DNA of 64,000 bases. Source: Stieleria magnilauensis. Lineage in GTDB: Bacteria > Planctomycetota > Planctomycetia > Pirellulales > Pirellulaceae. Each line of letters begins with the position of its first letter. The stretch's first letter is position 1. The stretch covers positions 2,764,394 through 2,828,393 of the forward strand of contig CP036432.1 in the NCBI GenBank assembly GCA_007753675.1, in the 5' to 3' direction. The notes under the pieces are model-generated. The model worked only from the letters and a program-made list of their open reading frames with translations, ran no database searches and was not told where the DNA came from. Position numbers and translations under genes: made by a program. This document shows, one piece after another, positions 47,482 to 57,354 of this stretch.

Positions 47482-48439
47482 ACCGCGGACACCATCGAGC
47501 AACGGGGGCATCGTGTGGCTTGCCGCAGTCGCTGCGCTGACGTTGTTCGCGGCACTTTTTCCACGGACCGAGTCTCTGGCTCAGGATGCGGTCCGACTCG
47601 GCGCGAAAGTCGACCTGAACGACAACCTGCCTCCCGAAGCACGGGGGATCACGGTCGTTCAAAATCTGGGTGATGTGATTCCGACCAACTTGCCGCTGAC
47701 GGATTCCGAAGACAACGCGATCAAAACCGGATACATCTTCAACGGAAACCTGCCCACGATCGTCACGCTCAACTACAGCGATTGTCCGATGCTGTGCAGC
47801 GTTCAGTTGAACAAGCTGACCGAATCGCTGAACCAGTTGGACCTACAGCTGAACAAAGACTTCAAGATATTGACCGTCAGTATCGACCCCAACGAAACCA
47901 GTCGACGCGCGGCGGAAACGAAAGAAAAATACGTGTCGGTGTTGTCCAATCAACCCGGCGCGGAGCAGGGTTGGACGTTCGCGACGGCGAAGCAACCGAT
48001 CATCACCAAGTTGGCCGAGACGCTGGGTTTCCAATACCGATACGACGCGGCCAACAAACAATACAACCACCCGGCAATGCTGGCATTTGTTTCGCCCACG
48101 GGAGTGATCACGCGGTATTCGCTGTCGATCGACTTTCCGCCGGAGCAATTGAAGTTGGCGTTGGTCGAGGCGGGCGAAGGAACCGTGGGCAACGCGGTCG
48201 ACCAATTCATTTTGTGGTGTTACAGCTACGACCCGGATTCCAATTCCTACACCCCGCACGCCTGGCGAATCATGCGGTTGTGCGGACTGGGGTTCATCGG
48301 TGTCTTGCTGACGGCATTGGTTCCCTACTGGGTCGGTCGCAAGGGGAATCCCGCGGCGCGGCTCGAGGCTGATTTTGTGCCGACGTTCCCCGGCAATGAA
48401 TCACCCAGCGATGGGCAAGCCCCGTCGCAGAACGAGTAA
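47456..48439 (+). CDS. SCO1/SenC-family copper chaperone
   Basis: 327 residues. An N-terminal membrane anchor or signal is followed by a thioredoxin-like SCO domain with the copper-binding DCPMLCSVQLNKL (CxxxC) and a later conserved His in YNHPAMLAFVSPTG. A second membrane helix (LCGLGFIGVLLTALVPYWVG) lies near the C-terminus. SCO proteins deliver copper or reduce thiols for the CuA site of CoxB, encoded just downstream. It overlaps the previous gene by 26 bp. Confidence 0.9.
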   Translation: MLKPKTQPEPRTPSSNGGIVWLAAVAALTLFAALFPRTESLAQDAVRLGAKVDLNDNLPPEARGITVVQNLGDVIPTNLPLTDSEDNAIKTGYIFNGNLPTIVTLNYSDCPMLCSVQLNKLTESLNQLDLQLNKDFKILTVSIDPNETSRRAAETKEKYVSVLSNQPGAEQGWTFATAKQPIITKLAETLGFQYRYDAANKQYNHPAMLAFVSPTGVITRYSLSIDFPPEQLKLALVEAGEGTVGNAVDQFILWCYSYDPDSNSYTPHAWRIMRLCGLGFIGVLLTALVPYWVGRKGNPAARLEADFVPTFPGNESPSDGQAPSQNE

Positions 48440-48499
48440 CAAGATAGGCAGGGACTGCTCACCGGGCAGTCGTTTTTACGAATCGATTTTTCCAATTCA

Positions 48500-49657
48500 A
48501 TGACACAAATAGCCCCCGCGATGATGTCTCTGTTAGGCGATTACACCAGCAGCAAGCTCTCGGTTTTCCCCAAATCCGCGTCGTCCTTTTCGGGCGAGTC
48601 CGATTGGGTGTTCCACTTCATCAGCATCGTCTGTGTCATTTTCTTCATCCCGATCGCTGTCGCCCTGTTCGGCTTTGCGTGGAAGTACCGCAAAGCCAAA
48701 GGGCAACCGGCGGACAGCCAAGTCGACCACAACACCACTTTGGAATTGGTCTGGTCCATCGGGCCGTCGTTTCTGCTGGTGGTGATGTTCTACTTCGGCG
48801 CCCGCGGCTTCCTCGACATGCGATCGATCCCCGAGGGGGCCTACAACGTCGGCGTGGACGCTTACAAATGGGGCTGGGGGATGAACTATGGAAACGGCGT
48901 GATTCACCCCGAACTGCACGTCGTCGCCGGTGAACCGACCAAGTTGACGATGACCAGCAAAGACGTCATCCACAGCCTGTACATCCCCTCGTTCCGAGTG
49001 AAAAAGGACATCGTGCCCGGCCGCTACAACTACATCTGGTTCAAGGCGATGGAGCCGAGCGAGAAGGTGATGACCGACGAGGAGTGCAAACAACTCGCCG
49101 ACAAGGACAAAGAAGATAACCTGTCCTGGGATTACGACGCACGCCAGTGCACCCCCGACGGCTACAACTTCTACGACCTGTACTGTGCCGAATATTGCGG
49201 GACCAACCACTCGGAGATGCAAACCGTCGTGGTCGTCCATGAAACCCAAGAAGAGCTGGACGCCTGGATCAAAAAATACAGCTCCCGCGGCGATGAACCA
49301 CCGGCGGCTTACGGTGCCAAATTGTACGAGCGTCGCGGATGCAAGAGCTGTCACTCGATCGACGGCTCGCGATTGGTCGGCCCGTCCTACAAGGGCAGCT
49401 ATGGCACGATGCGAAACATTGTCGGTGGCGACCAGGTCAAGGTGGATGAAAACTACATCCGCGAATCGATTTTGAATCCGAAGGCGAAAGTGGCCATCGA
49501 GCAAGGCGTTGCCTACCAGCCGGTAATGCCCAGCTACAAGGGGCAACTGTCCGAGGACGACATTTACAGTTTGATCGAATTCATCAAGAGCTTGGGCGAT
49601 CCGTCGGCGACGGAACCGGAAGCGCCGGCGGACGCCGAACCCGTGTCGGTCGAATGA
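48500..49657 (+). CDS. coxB: cytochrome c oxidase subunit II with fused cytochrome c
   Basis: 385 residues. Two N-terminal membrane helices, the VDAYKWGWGMNYGNG loop (aromatic relay), and a CuA site CAEYCGTNHSEM giving two Cys, His and Met in the usual spacing; an earlier conserved His lies in DVIHSLYIPSFRVKKD. A C-terminal monoheme cytochrome c (CKSCHSIDG, distal Met in QPVMPSYKG) marks the caa3 type. It receives electrons from ACIII and passes them to CuA. An acidic insert (EPSEKVMTDEECKQLAD) before the CuA site is longer than usual. Confidence 0.92.
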   Translation: MTQIAPAMMSLLGDYTSSKLSVFPKSASSFSGESDWVFHFISIVCVIFFIPIAVALFGFAWKYRKAKGQPADSQVDHNTTLELVWSIGPSFLLVVMFYFGARGFLDMRSIPEGAYNVGVDAYKWGWGMNYGNGVIHPELHVVAGEPTKLTMTSKDVIHSLYIPSFRVKKDIVPGRYNYIWFKAMEPSEKVMTDEECKQLADKDKEDNLSWDYDARQCTPDGYNFYDLYCAEYCGTNHSEMQTVVVVHETQEELDAWIKKYSSRGDEPPAAYGAKLYERRGCKSCHSIDGSRLVGPSYKGSYGTMRNIVGGDQVKVDENYIRESILNPKAKVAIEQGVAYQPVMPSYKGQLSEDDIYSLIEFIKSLGDPSATEPEAPADAEPVSVE

Positions 49658-49719
49658 GCAAACGGCGGTCACGCCAAGACAGAATCAAGAAGAAGCCGGA
49701 GTGATCTCCGCATTTTGAC

Positions 49720-49741
49720 TCCCGAACCGTCGGGAATTTTG
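49720..49741 (+). terminator. short terminator-like hairpin between coxB and coxA
   Basis: TCCCGA/TCGGGA arms with an ACCG loop (49720-49735), then ATTTTGG. The T-run is short. It lies in the 267-bp gap that separates coxB from coxA and may lower read-through; coxA could also have its own promoter here. Confidence 0.4.
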
Positions 49742-49924
49742 GGACAATCACAACGGTGATTGACCTTGAAACCAATACCAACCCATTTGTGAATAAACGA
49801 GATAACGTTCATTAACAGGCCGTGCCGTAAGGTCGGGCTTCGATCGGATCGCCGGGATCGCATCTCGCGGATGCCGAAGCCGGTCACCAGCTCTGGTCGA
49901 ATGAAGTTTCCATCGAGGTGAGAG

Positions 49925-51694
49925 ATGTCTGCAGGATCTGTGCCGTCGGGCTACGAAGTCAATGACCCTGGCTATCCGACTCCGCAAGAGAACTACCTGA
50001 CCAACTCAAAAGGAATTTTGAGCTGGGCCTTCACGCTGGATCACAAACGCATCGGCATGATGTATTTGATCGGTGTTACCAGCGCGTTCCTGTTGGGCGG
50101 GCTGTTGGCACTGGGAATCCGGCTGCACCTGTTTGCCCCCGATGGCATCCTGTTCAACAACGCGTTGTTCCAGTGGCTCGCCCCGGACAAGGCCCCCAAC
50201 GACATCTATAACCAGGTGTTCACGTTGCACGGGGCGATCATGGTGTTCCTGTTCATCATCCCGAGCGTCCCGGCCGCCCTGGGAAATTTCCTGGTGCCGG
50301 TGATGTTGGGTGCCAAGGACGTCGCGTTCCCACGATTGAACCTGAGTAGTTTTTATCTGTGGGTCGGCGGTGCGTTGTTCTTTGTCATGGCGCTGTTGGC
50401 CAGCGGGTTGGACACGGGCTGGACGTTTTACACCCCCTACAGTACCACGACCGACTCATCGGTGATCCTGGCGACCACCGGGGCATTCGTCCTGGGATTC
50501 AGTTCGATCTTCACCGGGTTGAACTTCATCGTCACGATCAACACGATGCGGCCGCCGGGAATGACCTGGTTCCGCATGCCGTTGTTCTTGTGGGCGACGT
50601 ACTCGACCAGCATCATTCAGGTGCTCGCGACCCCGGTGTTGGGGATCACGTTGCTGTTGCTGATCGCCGAGCGAACGTTGCACATCGGGATTTTCGACCC
50701 GGAATACAACGGCGACCCGGTCACGTTTCAGCACTTTTTCTGGTTCTACAGCCACCCGGCCGTGTACATCATGATTTTGCCGGCCTTCGGCATCATCAGT
50801 GAACTGATCAGCGTGCACAGTCACAAACGGATCTTCGGTTACCGCTTCATCGCCTACTCGTCGATCGCGATCGCCCTGCTCAGCTTCATCGTTTGGGGAC
50901 ACCACATGTTCACCAGCGGAATGAGCCCGATCACGACGATCATTTTCAGTGCGTTGACCTTCACCGTGTCGGTGCCTTCGGCGATCAAGGTGTTCAACTG
51001 GGTTGCGACGATGTTCAAGGGGTCGATCAGTCTGACGACGCCGATGGTGTACGCGATCGCATTCATCTTCTTGTTCACCATCGGCGGTTTGACTGGGTTG
51101 CACCTCGGCACGCTGGCGACCGACATGCACTTGCACGACACGTACTTCGTTGTCGCACACTTCCACTATGTGATGGTCGGCGGCACGGTCGTCGCGTTCT
51201 TGGGCGGCGTGTTCCACTGGTGGCCTAAGATGGTCGGCAAGATGTACAGCGAAGCCGGCGGGTTGCTTTCGGCGGCATTGGTGTTCATCGGATTCAACTT
51301 GACCTTCCTGCCGCAATTCATCTTGGGCAGCCGAGGCATGCCGCGTCGCTATGCGACGTATGACCCGGAATTCGCACCGCTGCACCAGATGAGCACCTAC
51401 GGAGCACTGATCCTGGGTGTCGGTTTGTTTGTGGCGTTGTTCGTGTTGCTGATGTCGCTGGTCAACGGCAAGAAAGCCCCGGCGAACCCGTGGGGCGGTG
51501 CAACGCTGGAGTGGAATTGCACGTCACCGCCGCCGTTTTACAATTTCGAGCGTCCGCCGGTGGTGGGTGATCCCTATGAGTTCGGCGACATCCGCTGGGA
51601 CACCGAATTGGATCGCTATGTGAAGGTGGAACCGCAGCGTGAACGGGTGCCCTCGGAGACTCCTGCCGAGACGCCGGCTCACGCGAGTGAGTAG
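49925..51694 (+). CDS. coxA: cytochrome c oxidase subunit I
   Basis: 589 residues with twelve or more membrane helices. Heme-copper signatures are complete: [16 protein letters not shown] for the low-spin heme, [20 protein letters not shown] with the His-Tyr crosslink pair, WGHHMFTSG for CuB, and [18 protein letters not shown] for the heme a/a3 ligands. The YSHPAVYI motif places it in the A family. It is the catalytic, proton-pumping core. A 55-residue hydrophilic C-terminal tail is present. Starts at ATG 49925. Confidence 0.95.
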   Translation: MSAGSVPSGYEVNDPGYPTPQENYLTNSKGILSWAFTLDHKRIGMMYLIGVTSAFLLGGLLALGIRLHLFAPDGILFNNALFQWLAPDKAPNDIYNQVFTLHGAIMVFLFIIPSVPAALGNFLVPVMLGAKDVAFPRLNLSSFYLWVGGALFFVMALLASGLDTGWTFYTPYSTTTDSSVILATTGAFVLGFSSIFTGLNFIVTINTMRPPGMTWFRMPLFLWATYSTSIIQVLATPVLGITLLLLIAERTLHIGIFDPEYNGDPVTFQHFFWFYSHPAVYIMILPAFGIISELISVHSHKRIFGYRFIAYSSIAIALLSFIVWGHHMFTSGMSPITTIIFSALTFTVSVPSAIKVFNWVATMFKGSISLTTPMVYAIAFIFLFTIGGLTGLHLGTLATDMHLHDTYFVVAHFHYVMVGGTVVAFLGGVFHWWPKMVGKMYSEAGGLLSAALVFIGFNLTFLPQFILGSRGMPRRYATYDPEFAPLHQMSTYGALILGVGLFVALFVLLMSLVNGKKAPANPWGGATLEWNCTSPPPFYNFERPPVVGDPYEFGDIRWDTELDRYVKVEPQRERVPSETPAETPAHASE

Positions 51695-51795
51695 TGGTGC
51701 ATCGGATCGTCGCATCCGGATGACGGGCGATCCGACCAGTTGATATTGTCAGAGTTATATTTGTTTTTCATTCCTTCGCTTGCTTGATTCAATCC

Positions 51796-53058
51796 ATGGC
51801 TACTACCGACGCTGGGCTCGCGTCCGACGCGCATGAACAACCCGGTCACGGGCATTCCGACCACGGCCACGGTGATCACGATCACCCGTCGTACCTGGCG
51901 CACCACTTCGACACGCCCGAGCAGCAGTTTGACAGCGGCAAGCTGGGCATGTGGCTGTTCCTGGTGACGGAAGTCCTGTTCTTTAGCGGGATGTTTTGTG
52001 CCTATGCGATCTTTCGTGCTTGGCGGCCGGAAGTCTTCGAAGGTTGCAGCCAGTTTTTGAACACCAAGCTCGGTGCGATCAACACCGGCGTTCTGCTGTT
52101 CAGTTCCTTCACGATGGCCTGGGGCGTTCGCTGTGCCCAAAAGGAACAGCACAAGTTGCTGACCGTGATGCTGGCCACGACGCTGTCGTGTGCGACCGTC
52201 TTCTTGGGCGTCAAAGCGATCGAATACTCCCACAAATGGCACCTGGGACTGTTGCCCGCTGGCCTGTTCAGCTACGACCCCAGCAATCCGCACCCGGTCG
52301 GTGGCCCCAATTACCTGGCCTACATTTGTGCCCCGTTCGTGGCGATCACGATCGGCGTGGCCATCTGGTTGGTCGTCAGCTTCCTTCGCGGGGCAAAGTT
52401 TCAATTGGAATGTGCCAAGCCGTTGCTGGTCGTGTGCCTCTGCTTTTTCGTCGGCGTCGGTCTGGGAACGATCCTGGAAAGCGGTGGCGAGGAAGGGCAT
52501 CATGAAGACGACCACGCGGTTGTGGCGTCCACCGATGGCACGGCGGCCGAGCACGGTAAAGAGCATGCCCACGCCGACGGTGACCAGCACGTCGATCACG
52601 AAGAACCAGCCGCCGCAGCGGTCGCCAGCTTGCCCGCCGCCGGCGCGATGAGCAACGACAGCGCCGATCTGGCCGTGCTGGAGCGTTTGGCGTCCGATGC
52701 GACCAACACCGGGTTGCAAGACGAACTGGCCGCTCGCAAAGCACAGTCGGAGCGATCCGGCGGTGGCATCCTTTACGACGTCAGCGACGACGCCTCGGCA
52801 ACAGTGGCTTCCGCTCCCGAAAACGTGCTGCGTCCCAGTCGAGCCGGTGTGTTCTTCAGCATCTACTATTGCATGACCGGGATTCACGCCATCCACATTC
52901 TGGCCGGGATCGGTGTCTTGGTGTGGCTGCTGGTTCGTTCGATTCGCATGGATTTCAATCGCAACTACTTCGGTCCGGTCGATTACGTCGGGTTGTACTG
53001 GCACATCGTCGACATGATTTGGATCTACCTGTTCCCTTTGATGTATCTGATTCGATAA
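51796..53058 (+). CDS. coxC: cytochrome c oxidase subunit III with His-rich insert
   Basis: About 420 residues from the ATG at 51796. Family motifs include GKLGMWLFLVTEVLFFSGMFCAYAIFRAW and, near the end, FSIYYCMTGIHAIHILAGIGVLVWL and YWHIVDMIWIYLFPLMYL. Two unusual features: a His/Asp-rich N-terminus (PGHGHSDHGHGDHDHP) and an insert of about 115 residues between the middle and last helices (about 235-350) that begins with His/Asp/Glu clusters and continues as a helical Ala/Ser-rich stretch. Typical subunit III is about 200-260 residues. Confidence 0.9.
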   Translation: MATTDAGLASDAHEQPGHGHSDHGHGDHDHPSYLAHHFDTPEQQFDSGKLGMWLFLVTEVLFFSGMFCAYAIFRAWRPEVFEGCSQFLNTKLGAINTGVLLFSSFTMAWGVRCAQKEQHKLLTVMLATTLSCATVFLGVKAIEYSHKWHLGLLPAGLFSYDPSNPHPVGGPNYLAYICAPFVAITIGVAIWLVVSFLRGAKFQLECAKPLLVVCLCFFVGVGLGTILESGGEEGHHEDDHAVVASTDGTAAEHGKEHAHADGDQHVDHEEPAAAAVASLPAAGAMSNDSADLAVLERLASDATNTGLQDELAARKAQSERSGGGILYDVSDDASATVASAPENVLRPSRAGVFFSIYYCMTGIHAIHILAGIGVLVWLLVRSIRMDFNRNYFGPVDYVGLYWHIVDMIWIYLFPLMYLIR

Positions 53059-53164
53059 CGTCGTTTCCGCGTAGGGTCGCCGACGATCGCCGGCGACCAA
53101 TGACTATCCATGCCCGCCGACGGGCCCAACCATCAACGAAACACCCTCTGAAGATCCTTTTGTC

Positions 53165-53530
53165 ATGTCTGCTCACGAAAACGCTCAGGAAGGATACGAC
53201 TTTGCACACCCGCTTCCGCTCCCGCTGTTGGCCGGCACCTTCCTGGTGTTGACACTGCTGACGGTGCTCACGGTCGCTCAGGCAAGCTTCAATTTCGGCA
53301 GCCTTGACGTGTTGATCGTGATGGTGATCGCGACGATCAAAGCGGTGCTGGTCGGTGCGATCTTCATGCACTTGGCCTGGGACAAACCGTTCAACATCAT
53401 CTGCTTCATCGGCTCATTCGTCTTCGTCGGACTGTTCATCATGGCGACGTTGTTCGACAGCCGCCAAACGGCCAAGGACGACATCCCCGTGACGGACGAC
53501 GCGGTCGTGTCCGCTCCCGCCGAGCTGTAG
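53165..53530 (+). CDS. coxD: cytochrome c oxidase subunit IV (prokaryotic type)
   Basis: 121 residues with three membrane helices (LPLLAGTFLVLTLLTVLTVAQ, LIVMVIATIKAVLVGAIFMHL, IICFIGSFVFVGLFIMATL). The VIATIKAVLVGAIFMHLAWDKP segment is typical of the small COX4-pro subunit. It lies 107 bp after coxC and ends the operon, before a repeat-rich gap. Confidence 0.88.
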   Translation: MSAHENAQEGYDFAHPLPLPLLAGTFLVLTLLTVLTVAQASFNFGSLDVLIVMVIATIKAVLVGAIFMHLAWDKPFNIICFIGSFVFVGLFIMATLFDSRQTAKDDIPVTDDAVVSAPAEL

Positions 53531-53551
53531 CGGACTCCCGCCGGCACCAGC

Positions 53552-53689
53552 GGGCAACGCTGTGAAGCATCTTTTAGCGGTAGGGCGCGAGCCCTCCGGT
53601 ATTTCGGGAACGATGAGGAACCGGAGGGCTTGCGCCCTGCCGCTAACACCTCGAAAAACGCAGGGAATAAATGCTTCACAGCGTTGCCC
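53552..53689. repeat. fold-back (MITE-like) repeat, complete copy
   Basis: A 138-bp element with perfect 19-bp terminal inverted repeats (GGGCAACGCTGTGAAGCAT at 53552-53570 and its complement at 53671-53689). Inside is a second long inverted repeat (AGCGGTAGGGCGCGAGCCCTC... with ...GGGCTTGCGCCCTGCCGCT). Related copies are at 27576-27672 and 61986-62115, and a diverged one near 58268-58372. No clear target-site duplication is visible. Confidence 0.85.
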
Positions 53690-54020
53690 TCCGGGGTCGC
53701 GTCGTGCGGGTCGCCGGATATCCGGAGGTGACGCTGCGCTCACCTCCCGCTACGGGATTTGACACCCTTCGGGGTCATGCAAGTGATTTCCGAGGCCCGT
53801 AGGCTCGCGCCAAACGGCTAATAATCGTTTGACATCAGCCGGTTCGCGCTAGCGTCCGGGCAACACCACGGCAGCGCTTCATCGACACTCCGCAACTGGG
53901 TCGACCACGGCGAGGGGAGCTCGAACGGGGACTCACGGGCCTGTTTTAGCGGCGAGCTATAATGGAGCGCGGCCGCTGTTCGTTCCTTGCGGCCAACTCC
54001 ATCAGCCAGTTCGGCCCGTC
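53690..54020. other. intergenic gap with two more repeat families
   Basis: At 53719-53780 is a short relative of the GGAGGTGGCGCT family. At 53796-53854 is a palindromic repeat (CCCGTAGGCTCGCGCCAAAC... to ...CAGCCGGTTCGCGC) found in inverted orientation at 58183-58248. No gene is visible before the GTG at 54021. Confidence 0.7.
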
Positions 54021-55736
54021 GTGACCCGCAAAACCGCTCTGACCGATCCCACTGCACGATGGCGTGATGCCCCGATTGCTCCGATCGGCGGCGAGCGGTC
54101 ATCGGATCGGTGTGCTGCGCCTGCGGCTGAATCACCAGCGGCTGAATCACCAGCGGCTGAATCACCTGCGGCTGTACCACCGGCGACAGCGGCCCCTCCG
54201 CTCGAGTCGCTCCAAGAAACGGATACCGTCGGGCCGGCGATCGATCCGAATGCGCCCGGCGATGAGGGTCCCCGCGGAATCGTAGCGCGGCTGGCGACGG
54301 TTCGCAACTCGTCCTGGCTGGCCAGCGCGGCATTGCACTTGTTGTTCTTGATCGTTCTGGCCCTGTTGACGTACCGGCTTGGTGGTACCGAGCGTGGTCT
54401 GCTGATCGAAGGCGTCTGGTCTGGGCCCGATTCCGCGACGCCACTGGAAAGCATCACACTGGCCGAGGCGACCGCGGACCATCAGAGTGAACAACAAGAT
54501 TTGCCGGTGGAAGTCGATCTGTCCATCGTCAGCAAGCACATCGCCGACGCGTCGATCATCGCGCCCCAGCAAGCGTCTGCGATAGAGGACAATGCGTTGG
54601 TGGGCCTGCAGACCGGAGGCGCCACCACGGCAGCCGAGCGAGTCGTCTTTTTGGGCGGGGGTGGGCTGTCGGCGCGAACGCCGGAGGGCAGGAAAAAGTA
54701 CGGCGATCAATACGGCGCGACACGACAGAGCGAGATGGCCGTCGAGAACGCGTTGCGTTGGTTGGCGGAACATCAGCGTGATGACGGGTCGTGGTCCTTC
54801 GATCTGCGTCTGTCGCCGTGCGACGGGCGCTGTCGAAACGGCAAAAAAGCGAACGACGATACGCCGACACCGTCCACCGCCGCGACGGGCCTGGCACTGC
54901 TGGCATTCTTAGGCGCCGGGTACACCCCCGATGTCGGACCGTATCAGGAGGTGGTCCAGCGGGGTCTGTACTATTTGCGAAGCACCGCAGCGGAATCCGA
55001 GTTCGGATACGACTGGCAACAAGGTGGCAGCATGTATGGTCAGGGCATTGCGCTGATGGCCATTTCCGAGGCGCTCGGGATGACCAAACACGAGGACCGT
55101 TTCGATTCCGACTTGTATCACTACGCCGAGCGGGGCACCCGGTTTACCGTCATCGCACAACATGACAGCGGATCCTGGGGATACACCCCGGGAAGCCCTG
55201 GCGACACGACCCTCACCGGCTGGCAGATTCTGTCGCTGATCGGGGCCCGCAAGGCCGGCATTGAAACTCGCAGTGATACATTCACCCGCGCAAAAGAGTT
55301 TTTGATGAGTGTTCGCGAGGGGCCGGAGTTTCAATTCGGTTATCGCACGCCGAAAGCGGAGAAGACAACGACGGCGATTGCCTTGACTCTGTTGATCTAT
55401 CTGGGACAAACGCCCGGACACACCCTGTTCGACGAAGCGATCGACAAGCTGGCCGAGCAGGGCCCGACGCTGACCAACGTTTACCACGACTACTACGCGA
55501 CGCTGGCACTGCACCATTTTCGGCATCGCGATTGGGAATCTTGGAACAACCAATTGCGCGATCACCTGGTGCGTACCCAGGCGACCGAAGGACATGAAGC
55601 CGGCAGTTGGCACTTCCGCGATCAATGGGGAGACGTCGGGGGACGCGTCTACACGACCGCGATGTGTGCGTTGACACTGGAGGTCTACTACCGGTTCTTG
55701 CCTCTGTACGACGCGCCGCCGGACTTCCCGCTCTGA
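54021..55736 (+). CDS. terpenoid-cyclase-fold membrane protein (prenyltransferase/squalene-oxidase repeat)
   Basis: 571 residues from the GTG at 54021. Residues 35-52 are four SPAAE-type units from 15-bp DNA repeats. A membrane helix (LASAALHLLFLIVLALLTYRLGG, about 100-120) follows. From about residue 230 comes an alpha/alpha-barrel domain with repeats such as ALRWLAEHQRDDGSW, GLALLAFLGAGYT and SWGYTPGSPGDTTLTGWQILSL, resembling prenyltransferase/squalene-oxidase repeats; no DxDD cyclase motif is seen. Such planctomycete proteins are often annotated but of unknown function. A multiheme cytochrome gene follows. Confidence 0.75.
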   Translation: MTRKTALTDPTARWRDAPIAPIGGERSSDRCAAPAAESPAAESPAAESPAAVPPATAAPPLESLQETDTVGPAIDPNAPGDEGPRGIVARLATVRNSSWLASAALHLLFLIVLALLTYRLGGTERGLLIEGVWSGPDSATPLESITLAEATADHQSEQQDLPVEVDLSIVSKHIADASIIAPQQASAIEDNALVGLQTGGATTAAERVVFLGGGGLSARTPEGRKKYGDQYGATRQSEMAVENALRWLAEHQRDDGSWSFDLRLSPCDGRCRNGKKANDDTPTPSTAATGLALLAFLGAGYTPDVGPYQEVVQRGLYYLRSTAAESEFGYDWQQGGSMYGQGIALMAISEALGMTKHEDRFDSDLYHYAERGTRFTVIAQHDSGSWGYTPGSPGDTTLTGWQILSLIGARKAGIETRSDTFTRAKEFLMSVREGPEFQFGYRTPKAEKTTTAIALTLLIYLGQTPGHTLFDEAIDKLAEQGPTLTNVYHDYYATLALHHFRHRDWESWNNQLRDHLVRTQATEGHEAGSWHFRDQWGDVGGRVYTTAMCALTLEVYYRFLPLYDAPPDFPL

Positions 55737-55847
55737 CCGCCGGTGCCCACCGCCGTTTTGCGACGCGCAGTTGCGATCCGGCCGATACAATGGACAGACA
55801 CATCGCCTGTCCCCGCCACGAATGATTCACCGGACGCCTCAATCAAC

Positions 55848-57251
55848 ATGCGAAAAAGCCTGCTGCTCGGATTGTCGCTTCTGCTGATCGGAGGGATCGT
55901 TTACGTCAATGTGCGGAACGACGCCGAACAAGACGCCGCGCGATTGTTGGACAAAATGGACCGGTCTGGCGGATGGGAAAACGAACCGATCCTGGATCCA
56001 TCAACGGAAACCTCCCGAACTCAAAACAAGCCCCCTCCGGGAGACTTCATCGTCGACCTGGAACCGGGCGGCACGTGGTTTGTCGGAAAACGAGGCGCCG
56101 AAAGCGAATTGCTGCTGCCCTATCGACCGGTCCAGATTCCAAGCCCCAGCAACGACTTGGAACCGGTCAACGAGAACCCCGGTTTTCTGGGTGCCGATGC
56201 GTGCCAGTCCTGCCATCAAGACCGCCACGCCTCGTTTGTCCACACCGCGCACCACCGGACCAGCGCGGCGGCCAACCCGACCTCGATTGCCGGATCGTTT
56301 CAGCCGGGGCAAAACGTGTTGAAAACGAACAGCCAAGGATTGTGGTTCAGGATGGTGGAGCGTGATCAACGGTTGTTTCAACAGGTCTCGTTTTATGGTT
56401 GGAAGTGCGACGTCCCGTTCGACGTGGTGACCGGATCGTCAAAGCTCGGGCAGTCGTACCTGTATTGGCACGACGACGGCCTGTACCAAATGAATGTGTC
56501 GTACATCACCGGCACCGACGATTGGGTCAACAGCCCGGGGTATCCGGACGGTCAAGCGATCTACAACAGGCCGGTCACCAACCGCTGCTTGGAATGCCAC
56601 ACCACATGGGCGGACGTGCGCCGACCACCGAACCACTACACCCCCGATTCCCTGATCCTGGGAATCTCCTGTGAACGTTGCCACGGACCGGGCCGCGATC
56701 ACGTCCAGTACCATCAATCCAATCCCGATCAGAAGACATCGCGCTTCATCACACACCCCGCGTCACTCTCGCGGCAGCAACAATTGGACATCTGCGGCCA
56801 ATGCCATTTCGGCAACCCCAAACTCAAGGGCGCCCCGTATCAGTTTCGACCCGGTGACGATTTGATAGATCATTATCACCCTCCGCAAGCGAACCTTCCC
56901 GGGGGAGTCCACTCCAGCAACCAATTGGTTCGATTGTCGAAGAGTCCGTGCTTCAACGAAACCGAAATGACGTGCACCACGTGCCACAATCCCCATCAAA
57001 GTGAACGGGGAAACCGCAAACTGTTTTCGCAGCGTTGTCTCCAATGTCACCAGTCATCCGACTGCGGCATGGAACCCACGCTCGGGCAACAATTGAGTGA
57101 CAATTGCATCGATTGTCATATGCCGGCCGGCGCGACCGAGAACATGTTCATGAACACCGCACAAGGCAAAGTCTTTCCGTCCCTACGAGACCACCACATC
57201 CGCGTGGACCGGGATTTGACGGCGGCGTACCTGAAATCGATCGGCAAGTAA
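55848..57251 (+). CDS. seven-heme cytochrome c
   Basis: About 467 residues from the ATG at 55848 (frame open from 55743). An N-terminal membrane anchor (LLLGLSLLLIGGIVYVNV) is followed by seven CxxCH motifs: CQSCH, CLECH, CERCH, CGQCH, CTTCH, CLQCH and CIDCH. The spacing and the CTTCHNPHQ and CIDCHMP motifs resemble cytochrome c554/NrfH-type multiheme proteins. Probably periplasmic electron transfer; no dedicated reductase is adjacent. The start lies 112 bp after the preceding gene. Confidence 0.85.
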   Translation: MRKSLLLGLSLLLIGGIVYVNVRNDAEQDAARLLDKMDRSGGWENEPILDPSTETSRTQNKPPPGDFIVDLEPGGTWFVGKRGAESELLLPYRPVQIPSPSNDLEPVNENPGFLGADACQSCHQDRHASFVHTAHHRTSAAANPTSIAGSFQPGQNVLKTNSQGLWFRMVERDQRLFQQVSFYGWKCDVPFDVVTGSSKLGQSYLYWHDDGLYQMNVSYITGTDDWVNSPGYPDGQAIYNRPVTNRCLECHTTWADVRRPPNHYTPDSLILGISCERCHGPGRDHVQYHQSNPDQKTSRFITHPASLSRQQQLDICGQCHFGNPKLKGAPYQFRPGDDLIDHYHPPQANLPGGVHSSNQLVRLSKSPCFNETEMTCTTCHNPHQSERGNRKLFSQRCLQCHQSSDCGMEPTLGQQLSDNCIDCHMPAGATENMFMNTAQGKVFPSLRDHHIRVDRDLTAAYLKSIGK

Positions 57252-57354
57252 CAGGTGTCCGCCGCTTCGACGGAGCGCCCCCGGACGTCGTGCGTGTTCT
57301 CCGGGCGTTACCCACGCTCTGGCGAGTGTCGCGACTGCAAAGGGGCACCGAGCG

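Noticed and set aside
53552..53689. Target-site duplications of the fold-back element
   Set aside because: The bases just outside the 19-bp TIRs do not match each other, so a transposition event cannot be shown from this copy alone.
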